Source of the DNA: CAYVFC01 sp964450715
GTDB lineage: Bacteria > Myxococcota_A > Polyangia > Polyangiales > JAFGIB01
Assembly: GCA_964450715.1 (NCBI GenBank)
Contig: CAYVFC010000041.1
Coordinates: 1 to 57,572 of the forward strand
DNA length: 57,572 nt
Reading direction: 5' to 3'
This document shows, one piece after another, positions 50,426 to 57,572 of this stretch (position 1 is its first letter; each line of letters starts with the position of its first letter). The notes under the pieces are model-generated. The model saw only the letters and a program-made list of their open reading frames with translations. It was not told the DNA's origin and searched no databases. The position numbers and the translations under genes are program-made.

Positions 50426-50596
50426 GCTAGAACGGCGACCGGTTTGAAACGTCTTTGAGTTCGCGAGGATAGAGGGGCCAGATGTGGCGTCGGCCCGACG
50501 AAGGACTGGCAGAGCCACTTCGAGGAGGGACGGCGCCGCAGATGGCCCCTGTAGACCGCGAAATCATGGCGTTTTCAAACCGGTCGCCGTTCTAGC
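50426..50596. repeat. Palindromic repeat family, diverged full copy F with 24-bp perfect arms
   Basis: GCTAGAACGGCGACCGG plus TTTGAAA at 50426-50449 is perfectly inverted at 50573-50596. Inner arms also pair: AGGGGCCAGATGTGGCG on the left resembles the reverse of CGCCGCAGATGGCCCC on the right. TGGCAGAGCCA forms the centre. The block CGCCGCAGATGG identifies the family. The rest of the 392-base gap (50390-50781) shows no gene. Confidence 0.8.
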
Positions 50597-50781
50597 CAGG
50601 CATTCCGCCTCCTTTCGGGTCGGAACGCGATCCCGCCGTAAGGCGGATCGTGCGTAAAGGTGCGACGCGGGAATACACCTGGTCGCACGCCCGTCACCGA
50701 AGTATTTCGTATTCGGCCCCCAATGAAAGTGACAGATACCCGATTTGCTCGTAGACTGATCGAAAAGGAAAGGCGAAGGCA

Positions 50782-52335
50782 GTGGGCGACGACGCTCTAC
50801 CGAAACCGGGCGACGTGATCGCCGACAAATACGTGGTCGAAAGTGTCCTCGGCGAGGGCGGAATGGGAGCCGTGTTCGCGGCCACCCACAAGATCACGGG
50901 CAAGCGCGTCGCGCTGAAATGGATGCATAAAGAGCTGGCTCGGGACCAGGAGGCCAGCCAACGTTTCATCCGGGAGGCGCAAGCGGCAGGTCGGATCGAT
51001 CACCCCAACGTGGTCGACGTCTACGACGTGGGTCAGCACGGCGAGACCGTCTTTCTGGTGATGGAGTACCTCTACGGCGAGCCGCTGACAGCGCTGGTTT
51101 CACGCGGCCAGCTGGATTCCGTAACCGCTATACGCCACATGATGCCGGCGCTCAGGGGGGTGGCGGCGGCGCACAGGCGCGGGGTGGTGCACCGCGACAT
51201 CAAGCCCGACAACATATTCCTCTGCCGTAGCCCGGAAGGCAGACCCCGCGAGGCCAAGGTTCTGGACTTCGGCATATCCAAGGTCTCCTCGAACGACACC
51301 AGCCTCAGCCCCAGGTTGACCCGCACCGGAGCGGTCATGGGTACGCCTTACTACATGTCTCCGGAGCAGGTCAGGGGCGCCAAGGAGGTGGGTTCGAAGG
51401 TCGACGTCTACGCCTTCGGCGTGATCCTGTACGAGGCGCTCACCGGTCAGGTTCCCTTCAACGCCGAGACCTTCAGCGCGCTGGTGCTGGAGATCGCCAC
51501 CGGGACGCCCAAACCGCTGATGGAGATCAGACCGGACCTCCCGCCCGAGCTGGAAGCGGTGGTGATGAAGGCGATGGCGCGCGAGCCCGAGGAGCGCTAC
51601 CAGGACATCGAGAGCTTCGCCCGGGCGCTGGAGCCGTTCGGCGACGGCATCGCCTTTGACGGCGACCGCGCCGACCCGACCGGCGGCTTCCGTCTGGCCA
51701 CCGGACCGACGGTCACCTCGATGACCGCGACCAGCACGCCGTTTGCCTCGGAGGCCCCGGTCACCGTACCGGGCAAGAAGGAATTTTCGGTCGGGATCGC
51801 GGCAGGCCTGGGAGCGATAGCGGTTCTGGGCGGGCTGGGCGCCTGGTTCTTCATGGGTCAGGCTCCCGCCGACGAGGGGGACATCAACCAGCTTCAGCCG
51901 GCGGCCGTGGCCAGCCCGACGGGCCCCTCGGAGCCGAACCAGTTGAAACCGGCTGCTCCGGCGCCGGAAAAGGCGCAACCGCAAGCCGAACAGGCGGCCA
52001 AAGCGGTCACCGGCGCGCCCGATGACAGCGCGGCCAAGGCCAAGGCCAAGGCAGAGGCAGAGGCCGCGGCGGCCAAGGCCAAGGCAGAAGCAGAGGCCGA
52101 AAAGAAGGCCGAAGAAGCCCGTAAAAAGGCCGAAGCCGAGAAAAAGAAGCGCGCCAGCCGATCGACGAAGCCCCGAAAACCGAGATCCTCGAGGCGGTCG
52201 ACTCGGACGAGCACCGCAACTGCCCCGGCAACAGCGGCGCCCGCACCACCGAAACCCGCCGCTCCGAGGCCCGTGGCGCCCAGACGGCCCGCGGGCAGGA
52301 GCCGGACCGGGGGCCTGGATATCACCGACTTCTGA
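50782..52335 (+). CDS. Hanks-type Ser/Thr protein kinase, membrane-anchored
   Basis: 517 aa, GTG start after an AAAGGCGAAGG purine run. Kinase domain residues ~16-280: GEGGMG (24-29), Lys46 in VALKWM, HRDIKPDN (137-144), DFG (162-164) and the activation segment GTPYYMSPEQ. One membrane helix lies at ~335-357 (IAAGLGAIAVLGGLGAWFFM). Beyond it is an Ala/Lys/Glu-rich tail with KAKAEAEAAAAKAKAEAEAE-like repeats and a basic Pro/Arg end. The kinase side is cytoplasmic, the tail periplasmic. No PASTA or sensor domain. It is one of two adjacent kinases; FHA proteins of the Tad locus are possible readers, which is speculative. Confidence 0.93.
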   Translation: MGDDALPKPGDVIADKYVVESVLGEGGMGAVFAATHKITGKRVALKWMHKELARDQEASQRFIREAQAAGRIDHPNVVDVYDVGQHGETVFLVMEYLYGEPLTALVSRGQLDSVTAIRHMMPALRGVAAAHRRGVVHRDIKPDNIFLCRSPEGRPREAKVLDFGISKVSSNDTSLSPRLTRTGAVMGTPYYMSPEQVRGAKEVGSKVDVYAFGVILYEALTGQVPFNAETFSALVLEIATGTPKPLMEIRPDLPPELEAVVMKAMAREPEERYQDIESFARALEPFGDGIAFDGDRADPTGGFRLATGPTVTSMTATSTPFASEAPVTVPGKKEFSVGIAAGLGAIAVLGGLGAWFFMGQAPADEGDINQLQPAAVASPTGPSEPNQLKPAAPAPEKAQPQAEQAAKAVTGAPDDSAAKAKAKAEAEAAAAKAKAEAEAEKKAEEARKKAEAEKKKRASRSTKPRKPRSSRRSTRTSTATAPATAAPAPPKPAAPRPVAPRRPAGRSRTGGLDITDF

Positions 52336-52361
52336 TCCGTCCTTACCTTCTGACCGGGACC

Positions 52362-52376
52362 GGCCTGCGCTAGTAT
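52362..52376 (+). promoter_or_regulatory. Candidate -10 region before the second kinase gene
   Basis: GGCCTGCGCTAGTAT matches GGCCTCTGCTAGTGT at 54344-54358 at 12 of 15 positions. Both end 25-36 bases before the next start codon, where a -10 box (TAGTAT / TAGTGT) would be expected. A -35 box is weak (TTCTGA 17 bases upstream). Confidence 0.35.
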
Positions 52377-52401
52377 CGCGCCTGGAACCGAAAGCCGGGG
52401 C

Positions 52402-54123
52402 ATGGCGTCGACCTCAAAAATCTGCCCGAAGTGCAATTTGCGCCTGCCGGAGGATGGTGTCTTCTGTCCGCTGGACGGCACTCGGCTGCGTTCTGTTGGC
52501 GATCCGCTGATCGGCCGAACCATCGCCGGCCGTTACCTGATCGAGGAACGACTGGGCTCGGGCGGAATGGGGACGGTTTACCGCTGCCGCCACCAGGTCA
52601 TCGGGCGGGATGTCGCACTCAAGTTCCTACTGCCGCAGTTTTCCCGGGATAGAAAGTACCGCCACAGGTTCCTGGTCGAGGCGCGGGTCGCCAATCAGAT
52701 CAACCACGAGCACATCATCGATATCACCGACTTTGGCGAGACCGAGGACGGATTCGTCTACCTGGTGATGGAATACCTGCAAGGCCGCCCCCTGAGCCGC
52801 GAGATAGCCACCGGTCCCATGCACGCCTGGCGGGTAGTGAAGATCGCCCGGCAGGTCGCCGAGGGGCTGGCGCGCGCACACGAGCAGGGGGTGGTGCACC
52901 GGGATATCAAGCCGGACAACGTATTCCTGATCGAGAACCGCGGTGAGCCAGATTTCGTCAAGGTGCTCGACTTCGGCGTGGCGCGGTTTGCGCAGGATAT
53001 GCGCGTGACCGCCAAGGGGGCGATCGTGGGGACGCCCGAGTACATGTCCCCGGAACAGCTGCGAAGCCGGGAGGTTAGCGCGGCGACCGATCTCTACAGC
53101 GTGGGCTGCGTGATGTTCGAGATGCTAACCGGGCGCCTGCCCTTCGTAGGCTCGCACGCGGTGCGGATCATCAAGCAGGCGAACGAGCCGGCTCCGATGG
53201 CGTCCAGCCTGCAGTCGTCGGTTCCGCCCGAGCTGGACGCGGCAGTGGCAAAGCTGCTGCGCAGGAAGCCGGAGGACCGCTACCGGGACGCATTTCACCT
53301 GCTGGAAGATCTCAACCGCCTGGCCGGCACGCTGCCGAGAGAACCCGGGGCCGCGGTCAAATACAGCATCCCGCCGGCGACCACGGGAGCCGAACGCACC
53401 ATCTGCGTCGAGGGCGAGGAGGAGGGGTGGCTGGAAAGGACCAGGCTCTACCGGCGGTTGCTGCAAGAGAAGTACGCCGACGGGGGGTCACCAGGCTGGC
53501 TTGTGGAATCGATCGAGCAGATCGAGTCCGCGCTTCGAGAGGCGCTGCTCGTGCGCCAAAAGCTCGCCAGCGCGGTCAAGACGGCCACGGAACAGGAAGA
53601 GGACGTGCGCGAGCTGCGGTTGCGCGTGGGCAATGCGCTGGACGAGCTGGCCAGGGACGAATCCAGGGTGAGCCGCGAGCTGGATACCGCACGCATCGAG
53701 CTGACCTCGGCCATGAACGGTATGGAGCAATCGCAGGACGAGCTGGTCGAGCGGGTCGAGGCGGTGCCGAACCTCTTCGGGGGCGTGAGGGCGCTCCGCG
53801 ACCGGGAGGCGGCGGCGCTGGACACTCTGGTCACGGCGGCTCGAGGGCTGGCGAGTCATCGAAAGACCGTCACGCGGCTCAGGGACTTGCTCGCGGCCAA
53901 GCAGAGCACCTGGGAAGATATCCAGTTCCAGATCGGGCAGCTGAAGGGGCGTCTGGGAACGCTCAACGCCACGTCGACCATGGACAAGGATTCCATCCAC
54001 GACCAGACGCTCGCTCTGGAGAGCGAGCTGCGGCTGAAGCTGGAGTCGATCATCCCCCATGCCCGCCGCATATCGACGCATTTCATGAGCTTCCCGGAGC
54101 TACGCCCGCTGCTGGCGCACTAA
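52402..54123 (+). CDS. Ser/Thr protein kinase with N-terminal zinc ribbon and C-terminal coiled coil
   Basis: 573 aa. The N-terminus KICPKCNLRLPEDGVFCPLD is the short zinc-ribbon motif common before myxobacterial kinases (Cys8, Cys11, Cys22; a fourth Cys is lacking). Kinase motifs: GSGGMG (52-57), Lys74, HRDIKPDN (166-173), DFG (190-192), GTPEYMSPEQL. After the kinase (~310) there is no membrane helix; residues ~340-570 are heptad-rich, charged and probably coiled coil (ELRLRVGNALDELARDESRV). It is cytoplasmic, and the coil may mediate oligomerisation or scaffold binding. Confidence 0.93.
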   Translation: MASTSKICPKCNLRLPEDGVFCPLDGTRLRSVGDPLIGRTIAGRYLIEERLGSGGMGTVYRCRHQVIGRDVALKFLLPQFSRDRKYRHRFLVEARVANQINHEHIIDITDFGETEDGFVYLVMEYLQGRPLSREIATGPMHAWRVVKIARQVAEGLARAHEQGVVHRDIKPDNVFLIENRGEPDFVKVLDFGVARFAQDMRVTAKGAIVGTPEYMSPEQLRSREVSAATDLYSVGCVMFEMLTGRLPFVGSHAVRIIKQANEPAPMASSLQSSVPPELDAAVAKLLRRKPEDRYRDAFHLLEDLNRLAGTLPREPGAAVKYSIPPATTGAERTICVEGEEEGWLERTRLYRRLLQEKYADGGSPGWLVESIEQIESALREALLVRQKLASAVKTATEQEEDVRELRLRVGNALDELARDESRVSRELDTARIELTSAMNGMEQSQDELVERVEAVPNLFGGVRALRDREAAALDTLVTAARGLASHRKTVTRLRDLLAAKQSTWEDIQFQIGQLKGRLGTLNATSTMDKDSIHDQTLALESELRLKLESIIPHARRISTHFMSFPELRPLLAH

Positions 54124-54343
54124 CCCCATCGCAGAAACACGGAAATTTACGGGCTTGACCGGCGACTACCCGAGCGAGGCCCTGCTGCGGAACCCTTCTG
54201 CAGAAGCGCGTAAATGAGGCCGGCTGGCGGTCCGGGGCGTTTCACCCAGGCCGCTGACCGATGCCTGACGCCGGAGGCCCGGCGGCCGCGAAAGCCCCGA
54301 AAAAAGGCGCCGGCGGGCGCAGTAACCGCTATTCTCGGAAGCC

Positions 54344-54358
54344 GGCCTCTGCTAGTGT
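54344..54358 (+). promoter_or_regulatory. Candidate -10 region before the 210-aa gene
   Basis: GGCCTCTGCTAGTGT is the counterpart of the motif at 52362-52376. It lies 35 bases before the ATG at 54394. Upstream in the same 270-base gap is a perfect 12-bp palindrome CTTCTGCAGAAG (54195-54206). Confidence 0.35.
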
Positions 54359-54393
54359 CCGAGGCGATCCCTTCAACCACACGGAGAGGAGTC

Positions 54394-55026
54394 ATGCGCG
54401 AAATAAAGCCCTACAAAGACGAGAACGGAATGATGACAGCAGTGGACAACGGTGGCCGCGTCTTCAACCTGTTCTCGAAAGGCGGCGACCGGGTCATCTC
54501 CGAGGGCGAGTTGGCCAAGGCCGCGGGCGCGGTGACCGCAGGGGTCTACTCCTATCTCTTCTTCGACATGGCGTGCCAGGACCTGCCCGAAGAGGCCCGA
54601 GAGCGGGCCGTCGAGGCGCTCGAGCCCAAGCTGCGCGAGAGCTACCAGGAGAACCGCTCGCGCATCACCCAACCGTCCCAGATGGGCCAGGATCCCACCC
54701 TGGGTCAGGGTGTGATCATCGAGGGCTATTCGCGTCCGCTGGAAGATCCCTATGCCAAGAAGGCGCAGGTCAACGTGACCATCTCCGCGGGCGGCGGCAC
54801 CGGCTACGAAAAGGTTCCCCTGGTCAAGCGATACGACGTCTTCGAGCTGTTCGACGACGAGAGCATGGAAGGCGGCAAGGCAATAGTAGCGGTAGACCGG
54901 GGGGCACGGCTCGCCACGGGCAAGAAGGTGCGGTTGGGAGGAATCCTCGAGAAGCTCTTCTACGAAGAGAAAGATCCGCAGAGGCCGCGGGTCTTCCTGG
55001 ACACCCTTTTCTACACCTGGCTGTAA
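54394..55026 (+). CDS. Conserved-looking soluble protein of unknown function
   Basis: 210 aa from the ATG at 54394, with GGAGAGGAG upstream; the frame is open for 60 further codons but those read as non-coding. No signal peptide or membrane helix. The sequence mixes alpha and beta pieces (GMMTAVDNGGRVFNLFSKGG, GVYSYLFFDMACQDLPEEAR, KKAQVNVTISAGGGTGYEKV, ending VFLDTLFYTWL). I do not recognise a family. It lies after the kinase gene and before a FadL-like gene, with its own likely promoter. Confidence 0.7.
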   Translation: MREIKPYKDENGMMTAVDNGGRVFNLFSKGGDRVISEGELAKAAGAVTAGVYSYLFFDMACQDLPEEARERAVEALEPKLRESYQENRSRITQPSQMGQDPTLGQGVIIEGYSRPLEDPYAKKAQVNVTISAGGGTGYEKVPLVKRYDVFELFDDESMEGGKAIVAVDRGARLATGKKVRLGGILEKLFYEEKDPQRPRVFLDTLFYTWL

Positions 55027-55117
55027 ACGATTGAAGTATTCTGCGCCGGGTTCGGATATAGCGAATCTACACGGATGGAATTATAGATATTTCGTTTATT
55101 CCATTTTCGGAGGCCAC

Positions 55118-57007
55118 ATGTATCGGGGTTCATTCGTGAGGCTGGTCGCTTGCTGTGCTTTTGCCCTGACATCGCTGCCGCTGAGCGCGGCAGCGGGAGG
55201 CTCGGAGTACCCGTCGGACGGGACCAGAGGGCTCGGCAGGGGAGGCGCGAGCATGACCCGGGCAGATAATCCCAAAATCATGGTGCGTAACCCCGCGCTA
55301 CTGGCCGACCTTTGGGGCTCCATGCTCTATATGAACGTCAACGTCGGCTTTCCAGAAGCCTGCTCCCAACCCTCGGGAGGCTACGGCTGGGGCGAGCTGG
55401 GCACCGAGGTCCTCCAGCTGGACCCGAACGGCGAACCGGTAAAAGTCACCGCCGAAGAAGGCGCGGTAGGAGGCAGCGATCCGGACAACCTCCAGCCCGT
55501 AATGGGTTACGAGTACGAGCCCTATCCCGAGGTGTGCTACGAGAGCGGCACCACCATCGCGCCGAGCGTAGCCCTGACCGGCAAGTTCGGCGACAAGCTG
55601 GGCCTGGGCATCGGTTTCATGCCCCCGGAAATCGCCATGGACACCCAGTACGGCAATAACGACGGCACGGTGGACACCCCGAACGGGCTGCGACCCAACC
55701 CCATGCGCTACATGGACACCGGCCGCGCACCCTCGTACTTCGGCCTGCTGGGAGCGTTCGGTTATCGAATCGTGCCCTGGTTGCGCGTGGGAGCCGGCTT
55801 TCGCTGGAGCATGGTGCACGCGGACGTCACCGCCTGGAACAAGTACGGCACCCCAGACCTGAGCCCTGCCAATGACCTGCGCATCCACTACTACGGCACG
55901 GACATGTTCGTTCCGGGCTTCACCGCCTCGGTGCACGCCGTGCCCATCGATGCCCTGGATATCGCGGTCGGTTTCAGGTGGGAAGACCGCCCGACCTTCA
56001 ACGACGCCAAGCTGGACATCGAGGTGAACCCCTGGGGAACGGGCGAAACTTATTATTTCCGCGAGAGCCCGGGGGATGCCATCGAGACCTACGCCGTCGA
56101 TCCCGCCTACATGAACTACAACGTCCCGGGCAAGGTCGTCTCCCCGCCCGTATCCGTCCCCCAGCTGAGCCTCGGCATTCGCTTCGCGGATCGGATCGTG
56201 CCGCGGCCGGAGAACTACGCCGGATTCAGCGGGGGCACCGACCCGGTACGGGATTCCATGTCGGAGGAGCGCTGGGATATCGAGTTCAATTTCATCTACT
56301 ACTTCAACAGCACCTTCGACGAGCTGAACTTCGAGTTCGTTCCCTCGGAGCGCATCACCCGCGTGTCGACCGACGAGGCCGGGGCTGTGAGCACCATCAG
56401 CGGACCGCCCGGGGTCTGCCCGGACAACGACGGCGACGGCAGCCCGGACAGCGATCCGAGCGGCAACTGCCTGGTCAACTACGTCATGCCCGCCAAGTTC
56501 GGCGGCAACGATCAGATCTCCATGCGCCTGGGTGGGGACTACAACATCATCCCCGACGTGTTCGCGGTCAGGGCCGGCGTCTCCTACGAGGGGCGCGGCG
56601 CGGATCCCGACTACACCCGTCCCCCCTACGGGCTTCCCTTCGAGCGGCTGGGGCTACATACCGGGTTCACCTGGCGGCTGGACGGCCGTACCGATCTGAC
56701 CTTTGCCTTTGCCCACTTCTTCCAGGAGACCATCGAGCTGGCGCTCAACACGGACCCGGAAGCCTCCGGCATGGACCTTTATCTCCGGCGAGCCCGCACG
56801 TTCAATCCGGACGCCCGACCGGGCGGGTACTCCGCTGACCCGGCCATCGCCGAGCAGCAGGCCAAGGAGGTCTATCACGTCATCGACGAGGCGGATGCCG
56901 ATGGCGTGGGCCGGCAGCGGACCGGCGACAACACCTATTACGTCAACGCCGGCACTCACGCCTTCTCGCTCAACGTGATCGGCGCCAGCATCGCGCGGCA
57001 CTTCTGA
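55118..57007 (+). CDS. FadL/OMPP1-like outer-membrane beta-barrel protein
   Basis: 629 aa from the ATG at 55118 (GGAGG five bases upstream). The signal peptide ends near SAAAG. The mature start (GTRGLGRGGASMTRADNPKI, then RNPALLADL) is the FadL-type hatch motif with NPA. Alternating aromatic/hydrophobic strands follow to the C-terminal Phe (IGASIARHF), typical of outer-membrane barrels. An insertion with NDGDGSPDSDPSGN (about residues 440-460) looks like a calcium-binding TSP3-type loop exposed outside. It probably imports hydrophobic compounds. Longer than E. coli FadL by ~180 residues. Confidence 0.85.
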   Translation: MYRGSFVRLVACCAFALTSLPLSAAAGGSEYPSDGTRGLGRGGASMTRADNPKIMVRNPALLADLWGSMLYMNVNVGFPEACSQPSGGYGWGELGTEVLQLDPNGEPVKVTAEEGAVGGSDPDNLQPVMGYEYEPYPEVCYESGTTIAPSVALTGKFGDKLGLGIGFMPPEIAMDTQYGNNDGTVDTPNGLRPNPMRYMDTGRAPSYFGLLGAFGYRIVPWLRVGAGFRWSMVHADVTAWNKYGTPDLSPANDLRIHYYGTDMFVPGFTASVHAVPIDALDIAVGFRWEDRPTFNDAKLDIEVNPWGTGETYYFRESPGDAIETYAVDPAYMNYNVPGKVVSPPVSVPQLSLGIRFADRIVPRPENYAGFSGGTDPVRDSMSEERWDIEFNFIYYFNSTFDELNFEFVPSERITRVSTDEAGAVSTISGPPGVCPDNDGDGSPDSDPSGNCLVNYVMPAKFGGNDQISMRLGGDYNIIPDVFAVRAGVSYEGRGADPDYTRPPYGLPFERLGLHTGFTWRLDGRTDLTFAFAHFFQETIELALNTDPEASGMDLYLRRARTFNPDARPGGYSADPAIAEQQAKEVYHVIDEADADGVGRQRTGDNTYYVNAGTHAFSLNVIGASIARHF

Positions 57008-57053
57008 ACGGCCGCGGCCTGCTCGAACGCGTGTCTTCGAATCCCGCCTTGAC

Positions 57054-57473
57054 CTACACGTTGTAGATCAGGTCTTTTCGATTGAGCAGGGTGGCGACCT
57101 TCTTGACCAGATCCATGGTCTTGAAGGGCTTGACCAGGTAGTGACGCGCCCCCTTGTTGATGCCGGTGATCACGTCCTTGGGCGTTCCCTTGGCGGTCAG
57201 CATAATGATCGGGATGTGCTTGAATTTCGAGTTACCCTGTAGCTTCTCGACCAGCTCCAGCCCGTCCATCCTCGGCATCATCAGGTCGGTGATGATGATG
57301 TCGGGCATGACTCCCTCCAGCAGGAAATCGAGCGCTTCCTGGCCATCGGTGGCGCAGGTGACCTCCCCTATCTTGGACATGAGCTTGTCGAGCATGCGCA
57401 GCAAGGCCAGATCATCGTCCACCACGAGGATCTTCGGCTGCCTGATCGGTCCTGTTCCGGCTATGATGGCCAC
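57054..57473 (-). CDS. Single-domain response regulator (CheY-like)
   Basis: 139 aa. Receiver domain only: ILVVDDDLALL (acidic pair), phospho-acceptor Asp63 in ITDLMMPRMDG, Thr/Lys in MLTAKG and LVKPFK. No output domain, so it must signal by protein contact. A cognate kinase is not adjacent. The 99 bases beyond its start to the window end hold no gene. Confidence 0.93.
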   Translation of the reverse strand: MAIIAGTGPIRQPKILVVDDDLALLRMLDKLMSKIGEVTCATDGQEALDFLLEGVMPDIIITDLMMPRMDGLELVEKLQGNSKFKHIPIIMLTAKGTPKDVITGINKGARHYLVKPFKTMDLVKKVATLLNRKDLIYNV

Positions 57474-57572
57474 GTCGTATTCCCTTCCGGGGCCGCACCG
57501 TTCGCTCGAGGGCCTTTCTTAGGAGGCACCGCAAAATAAACGATACGAGACCGGGCGCGTCGGCGGAGCGCA

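Noticed and set aside
50426..50596. Insertion sequence with terminal inverted repeats
   Set aside because: The 24-bp arms look like transposon ends, but there is no transposase, no target duplication was found, and inner arms also pair; it fits the palindromic repeat family better.
54195..54206. Perfect palindrome CTTCTGCAGAAG as an operator
   Set aside because: Only 12 bp, single copy, and about 150 bases upstream of the likely -10 region; not enough to claim a site.

Overview
The window is high-GC DNA from a scaffold (a run of 10 N lies at 5775-5784). The gene content points to a member of the Myxococcota or a close deltaproteobacterial relative. The signs are secreted lipoproteins with Asp/Gly/Cys-rich linkers, TPR-plus-transmembrane proteins, Hanks-type Ser/Thr kinases (one with an N-terminal zinc ribbon), FHA-domain proteins, an AgmX/TonB-like protein, a lysine-rich histone-H1-like DNA-binding protein and a Tad locus with two CpaF ATPases. 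Species assignment is inference. No rRNA, tRNA or CRISPR array was seen.

Layout. 1-3812: three minus-strand genes for secreted proteins, with palindromic repeats. 3813-5997: a degraded stretch with remains of a DUF3604 gene and of a biotin-carrier domain, then a short-chain dehydrogenase that runs into the gap and dispersed repeats. 5998-8518: an XPB-like helicase and its Bax1-like (DUF790) nuclease partner. 8821-16465: flippase, glycosyltransferase, dprA, topA and trmFO, tightly packed on the plus strand. 16410-20716: minus-strand membrane protein, AgmX-like protein and EAL phosphodiesterase. 21105-25479: a membrane-anchored (alpha/alpha)-barrel-like protein, then ilvD. 25484-40695: a 15-kb Tad/Flp pilus locus on the minus strand, read from 40695 downwards: two Flp pilins, prepilin peptidase, TadE, TadG, a triplicated-leader TadE, CpaB, CpaC secretin, FHA-CpaF, TadB, TadC, an FHA protein, a TPR lipoprotein, a second CpaF and two accessory proteins. 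Most genes overlap by a few bases. 41774-47044: H1-like DNA-binding protein, trmL, a secreted protein, a hybrid histidine kinase and a REC-GGDEF diguanylate cyclase. 47180-57473: TPR/PEGA protein with a Cys-rich surface lipoprotein, two Ser/Thr kinases, an unknown 210-aa protein, a FadL-like outer membrane protein and a CheY-like regulator.

How the parts work together. The Tad genes are sufficient in outline to build a type IVc pilus, with FHA domains suggesting control by the Ser/Thr phosphorylation common in this group. An EAL enzyme and a GGDEF enzyme with an intact RxxD inhibition site are candidates for setting local c-di-GMP. Flippase and glycosyltransferase belong to surface polysaccharide export. 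XPB-Bax1, DprA and TopA serve DNA metabolism.

The most unusual feature is a family of at least six long palindromic elements (positions near 1, 3067, 20846, 26500, 35160 and 50426). Each full copy is an imperfect hairpin of about 160-230 bases. Outer arms differ between copies but remain complementary within a copy, and the central hairpin shows a compensatory change. One half-copy is read in frame inside a Tad-locus gene, and two others supply or abut stop codons. A second, unrelated dispersed repeat forms part of a lipoprotein signal peptide.
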